Source: an uncultured Alistipes sp. (lineage in GTDB: Bacteria > Bacteroidota > Bacteroidia > Bacteroidales > Rikenellaceae). Taken from it: 37,564 bases of DNA. Positions 25,445-34,408 of the stretch are shown piece after piece. The translations under genes were made by a program, and so were the position numbers. How positions within the stretch are numbered: position 1 is the stretch's first letter; every line of letters begins with the position of its first letter. The stretch lies in NCBI GenBank assembly GCA_904502075.1, contig CAJGDL010000001.1, positions 1 through 37,564 of the forward strand. The letters are read 5' to 3'. The notes beneath the pieces were generated by a model. It was not told where the DNA came from. It worked only from the letters and a program-made list of their open reading frames with translations, and ran no database searches.

Positions 25445-26416
25445 ATGCAAACCAACGACCAATTACTGGCAATTTTCGAGAATTATTTAGCACAGTTGAG
25501 CCTCCCCCAGGAGCCCGAACTGCTCTATAACCCGATCGAATATTCACTTGCCGGAGGGGGCAAACGACTGCGCCCGCTCCTGCTGCTGCTCTCGTGCGAG
25601 GCCTTCTCGGGCAGCCACAAAGCGGCCCTCGATGCCGCGGCCGCCGTGGAGGTTTTCCATAATTTCACCCTCCTGCACGACGACATCATGGACCACTCGC
25701 CCATGCGTCGTGGCAAGCCCTCGGTAGCGGCCCGTTGGGGCGAGAATGTGGCGATCCTCTCGGGAGATGCCATGCTGATTACGGCCTACCGCCTGCTGTG
25801 TGGCACCCCGGCACCGATGCTCAGTCGCGTCATGGAGGTCTTCAATACGATGGCCGTGGGGGTCTGCGAGGGACAGCAGTACGACATGGACTTCGAGACG
25901 CGCCAAAAGGTGAGTGTCGTGGAGTATATGCGCATGATCGAGCTCAAGACCTCGGTGCTGCTGGCCGGCTCGGCGATGATCGGAGCCCTGATCGGAGGTG
26001 CCTCGGAGAGCGACGCCCGCAAACTCTATAAATATGCGATCGAGTTGGGCCTCGCCTTCCAGCTGCAGGATGACCTGCTCGACAGCTACGGCGACGAACG
26101 ACTCGGCAAGCCCATCGGAGGTGATATCTTGGAGGGCAAGAAGACCTTCCTGATGATTACAGCCATGAGCCATGCCTCGGAAGAGGAGCGCGAGGTGTTG
26201 CGCAACACCCACCTCGACCCGACCCTTTCACGCGAAGAGAAGATCGCGCGCGTGCGTGCGGTATATGACAAATTGGAGATTCCCCATCTGACCGAGCAGC
26301 AGATCGCATTACGCTTCGAGCGTGCCCTGGCCCAGCTCACCACCCTCGACCTTCCGGAGGAGCGCACGGCCGGCCTTAGGGAGTTTGCCGAGAGCCTGAT
26401 GGGGAGAAAGAAATAG
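25445..26416 (+). CDS. Polyprenyl (trans-isoprenyl diphosphate) synthase
   Basis: This 323-residue head-to-tail prenyltransferase adds isopentenyl diphosphate to an allylic diphosphate. Seen: GGGKRLRP (37-44), the first aspartate-rich motif DDIMD (79-83) followed by RRG, ELKTSVLLAGS, and the second motif DDLLD (209-213) with KPIGGDILEGKKT. All magnesium ligands are present. The residue five places before the first DD is Phe74, a bulky side chain that in characterised enzymes blocks growth of long chains. A C15 or C20 product is therefore more likely than the octaprenyl chain of quinones. This is inference. It may supply undecaprenyl or menaquinone precursors. Confidence 0.93.
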   Translation: MQTNDQLLAIFENYLAQLSLPQEPELLYNPIEYSLAGGGKRLRPLLLLLSCEAFSGSHKAALDAAAAVEVFHNFTLLHDDIMDHSPMRRGKPSVAARWGENVAILSGDAMLITAYRLLCGTPAPMLSRVMEVFNTMAVGVCEGQQYDMDFETRQKVSVVEYMRMIELKTSVLLAGSAMIGALIGGASESDARKLYKYAIELGLAFQLQDDLLDSYGDERLGKPIGGDILEGKKTFLMITAMSHASEEEREVLRNTHLDPTLSREEKIARVRAVYDKLEIPHLTEQQIALRFERALAQLTTLDLPEERTAGLREFAESLMGRKK

Positions 26417-26419
26417 TTT

Positions 26420-26480
26420 TCAATTCAAGATTCAAAATGAATTGAATCGTGAATCCAAAATCTTGAATTTTGAATTTCAT
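26420..26480. repeat. AT-rich inverted repeat ahead of the U32 gene
   Basis: ATTCAAGATTCAAAATGAATT and a later ATCTTGAATTTTGAATTTC are largely complementary. Closely similar TTCAAAATTCAAGATTC-type words occur at 5718 and 14712, suggesting a small dispersed repeat. Confidence 0.5.
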
Positions 26481-26489
26481 AAACCGGTT

Positions 26490-27734
26490 ATGAAACGCAA
26501 AGAGATAGAGATCATGGCTCCGGTAGGCTCTTACGAGTCGCTCCGAGCAGCCATTGCGGCAGGGGCGGACTCGGTCTATTTCGGGGTCGGAACCTTGAAC
26601 ATGCGCGCCAAGTCGGCCGCCAACTTCACCTTCGAAGATCTCGATGAGATCGTCCGCATCGCCCGAGAGGCGGGGGTAAAGACCTACCTGACGGTCAACA
26701 CGATTGTCTACGAAGAGGAGATCGAGGAGGTACACCGCACGATCGACCGTGCCCGTGAAGCGGGCATCACCGCCATCATTGCCACCGACATGGCCGCCAT
26801 CCTCTACGCCCGTCGCACCGGGGTCGAGGTCCACATCTCCACCCAAAGCAACCTCTCCAACTCGGAGATGGTGAAGTTCTACTCGCAGTGGGCCGACATA
26901 GTGGTTCTGGCCCGAGAGCTTACGTTGGAGCAGATCACCGCCATCTCGCGCAAGATCGAGGAGGAGCAGATCTGTGGCCCCTCGGGCGAATTGGTCAAGA
27001 TCGAGATGTTTGCTCACGGTGCCTTGTGCATGGCCATCTCGGGCAAGTGCTACCTGAGCCTTCACGAATCGGGCTGCTCGGCCAACCGCGGGGCCTGTCG
27101 CCAGGTCTGCCGTCGCAAATACCGCCTTACGAACATCGAGACCGGCGAGGAGCTCGAAACCGATGGTCGCTACCTGCTTTCGCCCAAGGATCTCTGCACG
27201 ATCGACCTGCTGGATCGCTTCATCGGAGCGGGGGTGCGCGTGCTGAAAATCGAGGGCCGAGCCCGCGGTGCGGAGTATGTGAAGCGGGTGGTGGAGTGTT
27301 ACGACGAAGCGTTGCGGGCCCTCGAAGCGGGCACCTACTCGCCGGAGTGGGCCCAGGGGTTGAAGACGCGTCTCGCAGAGGTATTCAACCGAGGCTTTTG
27401 GCAGGGTTATTACGCCGGAAAACCCACGGCCGAACTCTCGGAAAACTACGGTTCGGGAGCCACCCACCGCAAGGTCTATATCGGCAAGGTGACGAACTTC
27501 TACAAGAAGATCTCGGTGGCCGAGGTACTTGTGGAGGCCGCCCCCCTGAAGCAGGGCGAGCGGATCCTTTGGATGGGCGAGACGACGGGTTGCGTGGAGC
27601 AGACGGCCGAGCGCATCCACCTCACCGATTCGCCCGTCGAAGAGGTCAAGCAGGGACAACTCTGCGCCATTCAGTGCTCGGAGTTGATCCGCCGTGGCGA
27701 CAAACTCTACAAATTGGAGCCCATCAACCAATAG
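26490..27734 (+). CDS. U32 family protein (TrhP/YegQ-like)
   Basis: This 414-residue protein of the U32 family was formerly described as collagenase-type peptidases. Characterised members hydroxylate RNA: TrhP makes 5-hydroxyuridine in tRNA, and RlhA acts on 23S rRNA. Seen: the N-terminal IEIMAPVGSYESLRAAIAAG, the signature EMFAHGALCMAISGKC, and CSANRGACRQVCRRKY with its conserved cysteines, then a C-terminal beta domain. The length and layout favour the TrhP side over RlhA, which is longer, but I cannot decide without a tree. I chose ATG 26490 because the 16 preceding in-frame codons lie in an AT-rich repeat. The pullulanase gene follows after 56 bases. Confidence 0.88.
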   Translation: MKRKEIEIMAPVGSYESLRAAIAAGADSVYFGVGTLNMRAKSAANFTFEDLDEIVRIAREAGVKTYLTVNTIVYEEEIEEVHRTIDRAREAGITAIIATDMAAILYARRTGVEVHISTQSNLSNSEMVKFYSQWADIVVLARELTLEQITAISRKIEEEQICGPSGELVKIEMFAHGALCMAISGKCYLSLHESGCSANRGACRQVCRRKYRLTNIETGEELETDGRYLLSPKDLCTIDLLDRFIGAGVRVLKIEGRARGAEYVKRVVECYDEALRALEAGTYSPEWAQGLKTRLAEVFNRGFWQGYYAGKPTAELSENYGSGATHRKVYIGKVTNFYKKISVAEVLVEAAPLKQGERILWMGETTGCVEQTAERIHLTDSPVEEVKQGQLCAIQCSELIRRGDKLYKLEPINQ

Positions 27735-27790
27735 GCGGCAATTGCCTGGCAATCGGTTAAAAAAAAGAACAAAATAAAAACCTAACAAGC

Positions 27791-29788
27791 ATGAAAAAAC
27801 AACTACTTGCCGCACTGACGGGCGCCGCCGTCCTGCTGAATGTCGGCTGCACGAAGAACAAAAATTTCGAATCCTTTGCCGAGTACCCCGTACCTGCGAA
27901 TCCCTACCAGGAGATGACCTACTCCCCCGAGGCTACAACCTTCACCCTTTGGGCTCCGACGGCCGACGAGGTGCGTCTTTCGCTCTACACGGAGGGGCTT
28001 GGCGGAGAGGCTCAAGAGATCCACAACCTCAAGGAGGGGAAGGCCGGTCTTTGGACCCTCTCGCTCGAGGGCGACAAGCAGGGGCTCTTCTACACCTTTG
28101 CCGTGCGCATCGGGGAGAATTGGATGCCCGAGTGTGCCGGTATTGATGCCAAAGCCGTGGGGGTGAATGGCCAGCGCGGAGCGATCCTCGACCTCGATAC
28201 CACCGATCCCGAGGGTTGGGCCGAGGACAAACGCCCCTCGTTCGAGCGCCTGGCCGATGCGATTCTCTACGAGATGCACCATCGCGACTTTTCGATCCAC
28301 ACCACCTCGGGGGTTGCGAACGGTGGTAAGTTCCTCGCCCTGACCGAAGAGGGCACCAAGAACCCGAAGGGTGAGGCCACGGGCATCGACCACCTCAAGG
28401 AGTTGGGGGTAACCCATGTCCACATCCTGCCCTCCTACGACTACGGCTCGGTGGACGAGACCAACCTCGCCGAAGGGAAGTACAATTGGGGCTACGATCC
28501 CGTGAACTACAATGTACCCGACGGAGGCTACTCGACCAATCCGTTCGATCCCGCCTGCCGCATCCGCGAGTTCAAGCAGATGGTACAGGCCCTGCACAAG
28601 GCCGGCATCCGTGTCGTACTGGATGTGGTCTACAACCACACCTTCTCGATCGACGGCTCGAACTTCGAGCGCACCGTACCGGGCTACTTCTTCCGTCAGC
28701 GGGAGGATGGCAGCTATGCCGATGCCTCGGGCTGCGGCAACGAAACGGCCAGCGACCGCGAAATGATGCGCCGCTACATGGTGGAGTCGGTGAAGTATTG
28801 GATCGAGGAGTACCACCTTGATGGCTTCCGCTTCGACTTGATGGGCATTCACGATGCCGAGACCATGCGCCAAATTCGTGCGGCAGCCGATGCCATCGAC
28901 CCCTCGATTCTGATCTATGGCGAGGGTTGGGCTGCCCAGGCTCCCCAGCTCCCGGCCGAGGAGCTCGCCATGAAGGCCAACATGCAGGCCATCCCGGGTA
29001 TTGCCGCCTTCAGCGATGAGTTGCGCGATGCGCTGCGCGGCCCCTTCCACTCCAACGAGCAAGGTGCCTTCCTGGCCGGCCTGGAGGAGATGGAGGAGTC
29101 GATCAAGTTTGGTATCGCAGGTGCCATTGCCCACCCCGGAGTCGACATGTCGAAGGTGAACTATGTAAAGGAACCCTGGGCCGGAGAGCCTACGCAGATG
29201 ATCTCCTATGTATCGTGCCACGACGACATGTGTCTGGTAGATCGTCTGAAGGCCACCATCCCGGGCATCGACAAGAAGCGTTTGGTGCGCCTCGACAAGT
29301 TGGCCCAGACCGCCGTATTCACCTCGCAGGGCATCCCCTTCATCTTCACCGGTGAGGAGGTGATGCGCGACAAGAAGGGGGTTCACAACAGCTACCAGAG
29401 CCCCGACGAGATCAACGCGATCGACTGGACGCTCAAGAGCGAGAACCGCGATCTGTTCGACTACTACAAGGGGTTGATCGCCTTGCGCAAGGCTCACCCT
29501 GCCTTCCGCCTCGGTAAGGCCGAATTGGTACGCGAGCACCTGGAGTTCCTGCCCGTTGAGGGTTCGAACCTCGTCGCCTTCCGTCTGAAGGAGCATGCCG
29601 GCGGCGACTCCTGGAGCGAGATCATCGTGGTGCTCAATGCCCGCCAAAAGAGTGCCGAGGTGGAGATCCCCGAAGGCAACTACACGGCTGTGTGCTACGA
29701 GGGCAAGATCAACCTCGATGGGCTGAAGCACTTCAGCGGAAAGAGCCTTACGGTTCCTGCCGAGTCGGCTATTATCTTACACAAGTAG
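27791..29788 (+). CDS. pulA: Type I pullulanase, lipoprotein
   Basis: This 665-residue enzyme hydrolyses alpha-1,6 branch points of pullulan, glycogen or amylopectin. Seen: a lipoprotein signal peptide with Cys20 (MKKQLLAALTGAAVLLNVGC), a CBM48-type domain from about residue 45 (FTLWAPTADEVRLSLY), the pullulanase type I hallmark YNWGYDP (231-237), the nucleophile Asp349 in DGFRFDLM, the acid Glu378 in IYGEGW, and the transition-state His-Asp in VSCHDD (474-479). All catalytic residues are present. The residues behind the Cys are not acidic, so the usual Bacteroidota surface-export signal is not evident and a periplasmic location is more likely. It would feed glucose to the ROK kinase and glycolysis. 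No susC/susD pair is nearby. Confidence 0.95.
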   Translation: MKKQLLAALTGAAVLLNVGCTKNKNFESFAEYPVPANPYQEMTYSPEATTFTLWAPTADEVRLSLYTEGLGGEAQEIHNLKEGKAGLWTLSLEGDKQGLFYTFAVRIGENWMPECAGIDAKAVGVNGQRGAILDLDTTDPEGWAEDKRPSFERLADAILYEMHHRDFSIHTTSGVANGGKFLALTEEGTKNPKGEATGIDHLKELGVTHVHILPSYDYGSVDETNLAEGKYNWGYDPVNYNVPDGGYSTNPFDPACRIREFKQMVQALHKAGIRVVLDVVYNHTFSIDGSNFERTVPGYFFRQREDGSYADASGCGNETASDREMMRRYMVESVKYWIEEYHLDGFRFDLMGIHDAETMRQIRAAADAIDPSILIYGEGWAAQAPQLPAEELAMKANMQAIPGIAAFSDELRDALRGPFHSNEQGAFLAGLEEMEESIKFGIAGAIAHPGVDMSKVNYVKEPWAGEPTQMISYVSCHDDMCLVDRLKATIPGIDKKRLVRLDKLAQTAVFTSQGIPFIFTGEEVMRDKKGVHNSYQSPDEINAIDWTLKSENRDLFDYYKGLIALRKAHPAFRLGKAELVREHLEFLPVEGSNLVAFRLKEHAGGDSWSEIIVVLNARQKSAEVEIPEGNYTAVCYEGKINLDGLKHFSGKSLTVPAESAIILHK

Positions 29789-29801
29789 CGTAGCGAAGAT
29801 T

Positions 29802-31910
29802 TTGCAACTCGGTGACTCGATAAAATTCATCCCCGGTGTGGGCGAAGTGCGTGCCAGACTCCTGGAGAAGGAGCTTGGCATCCGCACCGCGGAGGATTTG
29901 CTGTGGCACATCCCGTTCCGTTACATCGACCGCACGAAGGTCTATGCAATCAACGAGATCACCGAGGAGCGCGAACTCTCGCTCGTACAGTTCCGCGCCC
30001 GCGTAACGGGGGTAAGCTACGCCGGCGAGGGGCGCAAGAAACGGTTCACGGCCTTTGTGTCGGATCGCACCGGATCGGCCGAGTTGGTTTGGTTTCAAGG
30101 GGTAAAGTGGATCGAGAAGCGGATCGAGGTGGGGCGCGAATACCTCATCTTCGGTCGTCCGTCATTCTACCGCCACGAGCTCTCGATGGTCCATCCCGAG
30201 ATCGAGACCATGGAACAGGCCCTCTCGCGTCGCGCCGAGAGTGGGATGCAGGGAATCTACTCCTCGACCGAGAAACTCTCGGCCACCTTCGGCACAAAAG
30301 GGCTCTACCAATTGCAGAGTACCCTTTGGTCCTTAGTCAAGGATTCGATCCGCGACTACATGCCCGCTTCGGTGCGCGAAAAATATGGGCTGATGTCGCT
30401 CCGCGATGCCCTGCACGACATCCACTTTCCCCCATCGGCCGAGGGGGTGCGCCAAGCACAGTATCGCCTGAAGTTCGACGAGCTGCTGGGCGTACAACTC
30501 GGGGTGCAATCGCGCCGCACGGAGCGTCTGCAGAAGATGGGGGGCTTCCTCTTTCCCAAGGTCGGGGAGCTCTTCAACGAATTTTACCACCACAAACTCC
30601 CCTTTCCACTCACCGGAGCCCAAAAGCGGGTGATCCACGAAATTCGTAAAGACACCGTAACGGGCTACCAGATGAACCGCCTGTTGCAGGGCGATGTGGG
30701 GTCGGGAAAGACCATGGTAGCCCTGATGTCGATGCTTCTGGCCGTGGACAACGGCTTCCAGGCCTGCATGATGGCCCCCACCGAGATCCTGGCCCGTCAA
30801 CACTTTGCTACCTTAAGTCGTATGCTCAAAGAGTTGCCCGTGAAGGTGGCCATCCTAACCGGGGCCTCGAAGGCCAAAGAGCGACGCACAGCCCTCGAGG
30901 GAATTGCCTCGGGTGAGGTGCAGATCCTGGTCGGCACCCACGCCCTCATCGAGGAGAAGGTGCAGTTCGATAACCTCGGTTTTGTGGTGATCGATGAGCA
31001 GCACCGCTTCGGCGTGGAGCAACGCGCTCGCCTTTGGACCAAAAATGCCCGGCCGCCCCACATCTTGGTGATGACCGCCACCCCCATTCCACGCACGCTG
31101 GCCATGACCCTCTACGGCGATCTGGATGTCTCGGTGATCGACGAGTTGCCCCCGGGTCGACAGCCCATCCGCACCTACCACTACACGGATGCCGCCCGCC
31201 TGAAGCTCTTCGGATTCATGCGCGAGCAGATCAAGGCCGGACGGCAGGTTTATGTGGTCTACCCCTTGATTAAGGAGTCCGAAAAGATGGACTACAAAAA
31301 TTTGATGGAGGGCTACGAGGCCATTTCGAGGGATTTTCCCCTGCCCGAATACATCACCGAAGTCTGCCACGGACAGATAAAGCCGCAGGACAAGGAGGCC
31401 TCGATGGATCGTTTCAAACGAGGTGAGGCCCATATTTTGGTCGCCACCTCGGTGATCGAAGTGGGGGTTGATGTCCCCAATGCCACGGTGATGGTGATCG
31501 AGTCAGCCGAGCGTTTCGGCCTCTCGCAGCTGCACCAGCTGCGCGGGCGCGTGGGGCGCGGCGGTGGGCAATCCTACTGCATCTTGATGTCGGGCGAAAA
31601 ACTCTCGCGTGAGTCGCGCGAACGCCTGCGCGCCATGTGCGAGACGACGGACGGCTTCCGCCTGGCGGAACTCGACCTCAAACTGCGCGGAGCGGGCGAC
31701 ATCAATGGCACACAGCAGAGCGGCATGGCCTTTGACCTGAAGGTAGCCAACCCAACGCTCGATGTGCAGATCCTGAGCCGCACGAAGGAGGCGGCCGAAG
31801 AGATTCTACAGCAAGATCCCAACCTCACACGGCCCGAGAACCAAGGGTTGCGCCTGCTGAAGAGTCGCTACTCGGGAGAGTCCCAAATTGATTTTTCGCG
31901 CATCTCCTGA
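29802..31910 (+). CDS. recG: ATP-dependent DNA helicase RecG
   Basis: RecG remodels stalled replication forks and branch-migrates Holliday junctions. The 702-residue protein has the wedge/OB domain in the first third, Walker A GDVGSGKT (about 297-304), the DEQH box in VIDEQHRFGVEQR (about 398), TATPIPRTLAMT, and the C-terminal RGRVGRGG with the TRG motif region behind it. The start is TTG 29802, 13 bases after the pullulanase stop. No ATG or GTG lies in frame before the conserved IKFIPGVGEVRARLLEKEL, so the unusual start seems real. It is likely co-transcribed with the pullulanase gene. Confidence 0.96.
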   Translation: MQLGDSIKFIPGVGEVRARLLEKELGIRTAEDLLWHIPFRYIDRTKVYAINEITEERELSLVQFRARVTGVSYAGEGRKKRFTAFVSDRTGSAELVWFQGVKWIEKRIEVGREYLIFGRPSFYRHELSMVHPEIETMEQALSRRAESGMQGIYSSTEKLSATFGTKGLYQLQSTLWSLVKDSIRDYMPASVREKYGLMSLRDALHDIHFPPSAEGVRQAQYRLKFDELLGVQLGVQSRRTERLQKMGGFLFPKVGELFNEFYHHKLPFPLTGAQKRVIHEIRKDTVTGYQMNRLLQGDVGSGKTMVALMSMLLAVDNGFQACMMAPTEILARQHFATLSRMLKELPVKVAILTGASKAKERRTALEGIASGEVQILVGTHALIEEKVQFDNLGFVVIDEQHRFGVEQRARLWTKNARPPHILVMTATPIPRTLAMTLYGDLDVSVIDELPPGRQPIRTYHYTDAARLKLFGFMREQIKAGRQVYVVYPLIKESEKMDYKNLMEGYEAISRDFPLPEYITEVCHGQIKPQDKEASMDRFKRGEAHILVATSVIEVGVDVPNATVMVIESAERFGLSQLHQLRGRVGRGGGQSYCILMSGEKLSRESRERLRAMCETTDGFRLAELDLKLRGAGDINGTQQSGMAFDLKVANPTLDVQILSRTKEAAEEILQQDPNLTRPENQGLRLLKSRYSGESQIDFSRIS

Positions 31911-31987
31911 TCCATTGCACATACGGAACGAAGGAGAAAAACCGTTTATTAACCAAAACAACCCACTAACACGAAAAACTTCGAGCC

Positions 31988-32782
31988 ATGAAACACCTTT
32001 CGATTTTTCTGTTTTTGTTGCTGCCCAGCGTAGTTGTAGCCCAACTCTACCATCCGGGCGAAGAGCTCTCCTACAGCGTGAGCTACCGCGCCAAACTCAT
32101 CCCCAACGTGGAGGCCGCCACCGTCACGGTCAAGACCACGCGCGAGGAGTACAACGGCAAGGAGGTCTACAAGGTAGTGGGACACGGCAAGACCCTGCCC
32201 ACCTATCGTCTCTTCTTTACCCTGGACGACTACTACACGATCCGCATCGACCCCGAAACGATGCGCACCGTACGGTTCGACTCCGACCTGCACGAGGGCG
32301 ACTACACCTTCCGCAGCCGCTACGACTACGATTGGGAGCAGATGCAGGTCTCGACCTGGTGGCAATCGCGACAGCGTACCCCACAACAGCGAAAAATCGA
32401 CTTGACGACCGAGAGCATGGATGCCATCTCGCTCTTCTTCAATATGCGTTCGGCCAAGGCCGACAGCTTCCGCGAAGGCGAACAACGCACCCTACAACTG
32501 CTCCTCGAAGATACAGTGCGCTACCTGAACTACCGCTACATCGGCCGCGAGGAGAAGAAGATTCGCCGCATGGGCAAGTTCCGCACCCTGAAATTCGCCT
32601 GCCAGATCGGCTCCTCGGAGGGGTACTCCTTCACCGACGGCGACGAGTTCTTCCTCTGGATCTCGGACGACAAGAACAAAATCCCCCTTTGGCTCGAATC
32701 TCCAATCAAGGTAGGAAGCATTCAGGCCTACATCACAGAACTCAAGGGATTGAAATATCCGTTGGACAGCAAAATTAAATAG
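31988..32782 (+). CDS. DUF3108 family exported protein
   Basis: This 264-residue protein has a cleavable signal peptide (MKHLSIFLFLLLPSVVVA, cut after about residue 18), and the mature form starts QLYHPGEELSYSVSYRAK. It resembles the DUF3108 family, a beta-rich periplasmic fold. The segments YTIRIDPETMRTVRFDSDLHEGDY and FFLWISDDKNKIPLWLESPIKVG fit that fold. The function is unknown. Members in this phylum are often taken for envelope lipid-binding or maintenance proteins, but that is not shown here. It lies 77 bases behind recG and ahead of an anchored coiled-coil protein. Confidence 0.85.
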   Translation: MKHLSIFLFLLLPSVVVAQLYHPGEELSYSVSYRAKLIPNVEAATVTVKTTREEYNGKEVYKVVGHGKTLPTYRLFFTLDDYYTIRIDPETMRTVRFDSDLHEGDYTFRSRYDYDWEQMQVSTWWQSRQRTPQQRKIDLTTESMDAISLFFNMRSAKADSFREGEQRTLQLLLEDTVRYLNYRYIGREEKKIRRMGKFRTLKFACQIGSSEGYSFTDGDEFFLWISDDKNKIPLWLESPIKVGSIQAYITELKGLKYPLDSKIK

Positions 32783-32836
32783 CCCAAATATTTCTCTACG
32801 CAATACAACCCGAACAAAAAAATTAAGTTTAAAAAT

Positions 32837-33778
32837 ATGGAAGATTACAACAAGAACAACGAAGGGTATCGTCCCGAGTACGACTACGAAGACGAACCCC
32901 AAGGACTGAACGCCGAGAAGTCGATCCGCGGCTACCGCATCGTGATCATTCTCCTGGCCGTGATTCTGGCGGCCCTGTCGATCCTCTACTTCAACATCCA
33001 CCGCCAGCAGCAGGCCGACTACGCCCTGCTGGAGATCGACCGTGACTCGATCCAGAACAACCTCTCGAACCTGATGGTCGATTTCGACAGCCTGCAGTTC
33101 AACAACGACTCGATCAACGCCTCACTGGCCATCGAAAAGCAACGTGCCGACTCGCTGATGGATCGCCTCAAGAAGGAGCGTTCGTGGAGCTACGCCAAGA
33201 TCAAGAAGTATGAGAAGGAGGTGGGCACCCTGCAGAGTCTGATGCGCAACTACCTGCGCCAAATCGACTCGCTGAACACCCTGAACAAGAAACTCATCAC
33301 CGAGAATGTGAGCTACCGCAAGGAGATTTCGTCGATCACGCAGCGAGCCGAATTGGCCGAAGAGAAGGCCACGGAGCTCGACAACATGGTGAAAGCCGGC
33401 TCGGTACTGAAGGCCCGAAGCATCCGCCTCACGGCCCTCAACAACCGTGGCAACGAGGTCTCGCGCATCAAGAATGCTGCCCGTCTGCGTACCGACTTCA
33501 TGCTTGCCGCCAACGAGCTCACCACGCCGGGCGACAAGACGATCTATGTCCGCATCATCGCCCCTGACGGCTATGTCCTCTCGACCGAGGGTGCCCCCAC
33601 GTTTGAGTTCGAGGGCGAGCGCATCTCCTACTCGGCCCAGCGCACGATCGACTACCAAAACGAGGATATCGAGGTCGGTATCTTCTACTCGGGTTCGGGC
33701 TTCACGGCCGGCACCTACACCGTACAACTCTATGCCGAAGGCCGCATGATCGGCTCCTCGGAGGTAGCCATGCGATAA
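32837..33778 (+). CDS. Membrane-anchored coiled-coil protein of unknown function
   Basis: This 313-residue protein has an acidic, tyrosine-rich cytoplasmic N-terminus (1-30), a single membrane helix (about 34-53), a long coiled coil in the periplasm (about 60-185, with heptad-like QIDSLNTLNKKLITE), and a beta-rich C-terminal domain (about 190-313) containing TIYVRIIAPDGYVLS and EDIEVGIFYSGSGFTAGTYTVQLYA. I know similar proteins as conserved but unnamed in Bacteroidota. The domain order suggests an envelope scaffold or spacer, which is inference. The next gene starts 6 bases downstream, so they form an operon. Confidence 0.82.
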   Translation: MEDYNKNNEGYRPEYDYEDEPQGLNAEKSIRGYRIVIILLAVILAALSILYFNIHRQQQADYALLEIDRDSIQNNLSNLMVDFDSLQFNNDSINASLAIEKQRADSLMDRLKKERSWSYAKIKKYEKEVGTLQSLMRNYLRQIDSLNTLNKKLITENVSYRKEISSITQRAELAEEKATELDNMVKAGSVLKARSIRLTALNNRGNEVSRIKNAARLRTDFMLAANELTTPGDKTIYVRIIAPDGYVLSTEGAPTFEFEGERISYSAQRTIDYQNEDIEVGIFYSGSGFTAGTYTVQLYAEGRMIGSSEVAMR

Positions 33779-33784
33779 AGGACG

Positions 33785-34345
33785 ATGGATATAGCTCAAC
33801 AGAAACGACGCGAGAATATCGCCGAATACATCCTCTACCTTTGGCAGTTGGAGGATCTGCTGCGCGCCCTGCAATTCAGCCCCGAGGCGATCTACTCGCA
33901 GCTCGTGGCTCCGCGCCAAATCCCCGAGGAGGGGAAGAACAACTTCTTGATTTGGTACATGGAGATCGGCAACCTGCTACGTCAGGAGGGCAAGGAGTCG
34001 CAGGGACACCTCGACCACACCTTGCACCTGATCGGGGATCTACACAACCTCCATCTGCAACTCATGGAGCTTCCTATTGGGGAGCACTACCGCCAAACCT
34101 TTGCGCGCGTAGCCCCCGAGTTACCCCGCCTCAGGCTGATCCTGGGCAAGGAGAAGGCCGAGATGAGCGACACGGAGTTGCAGTTCCGCGCCCTCTATGC
34201 CGCGATGCTCTACCGCATCAAGGGCGAGGGAGAGAAGTCGCCCGTGAGCGATACGCTGGCCCTGATCTCCCCGGCAATTGGAGAACTCGCCGCCCTCTAT
34301 GGCAAGGTGGAGCGAGGCGAGATCGACCTCTTCAAGAGCGAGTAG
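33785..34345 (+). CDS. DUF4924 family protein
   Basis: This 186-residue, all-helical soluble protein starts MDIAQQKRRENIAEYILYLWQLEDLLRA and matches the DUF4924 family of Bacteroidota as I know it. There is no signal or membrane segment and no catalytic motif that I can name. It is the last gene of the plus-strand run and is closed by a strong terminator at 34373-34408. Coupling to the upstream coiled-coil protein is suggested by the 6-base gap only. Confidence 0.82.
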   Translation: MDIAQQKRRENIAEYILYLWQLEDLLRALQFSPEAIYSQLVAPRQIPEEGKNNFLIWYMEIGNLLRQEGKESQGHLDHTLHLIGDLHNLHLQLMELPIGEHYRQTFARVAPELPRLRLILGKEKAEMSDTELQFRALYAAMLYRIKGEGEKSPVSDTLALISPAIGELAALYGKVERGEIDLFKSE

Positions 34346-34372
34346 TGCCCATGGCATACCCTATATAACCAC

Positions 34373-34408
34373 CAGCGGGGTCCCATAAAGGAGACCCCGC
34401 TGATTTTT
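34373..34408 (+). terminator. Terminator between the convergent DUF4924 and glycerate kinase genes
   Basis: CAGCGGGGTC (34373-34382) and GACCCCGCTG (34393-34402) are perfect complements followed by ATTTTTC. The T run ends at the stop codon of the convergent glycerate kinase gene. Confidence 0.88.

Noticed and set aside
27803..29731. A 642-codon minus-strand open frame opposite the pullulanase gene
   Set aside because: The pullulanase frame has every catalytic motif and a signal peptide. The reverse frame is low-complexity and has no start context.
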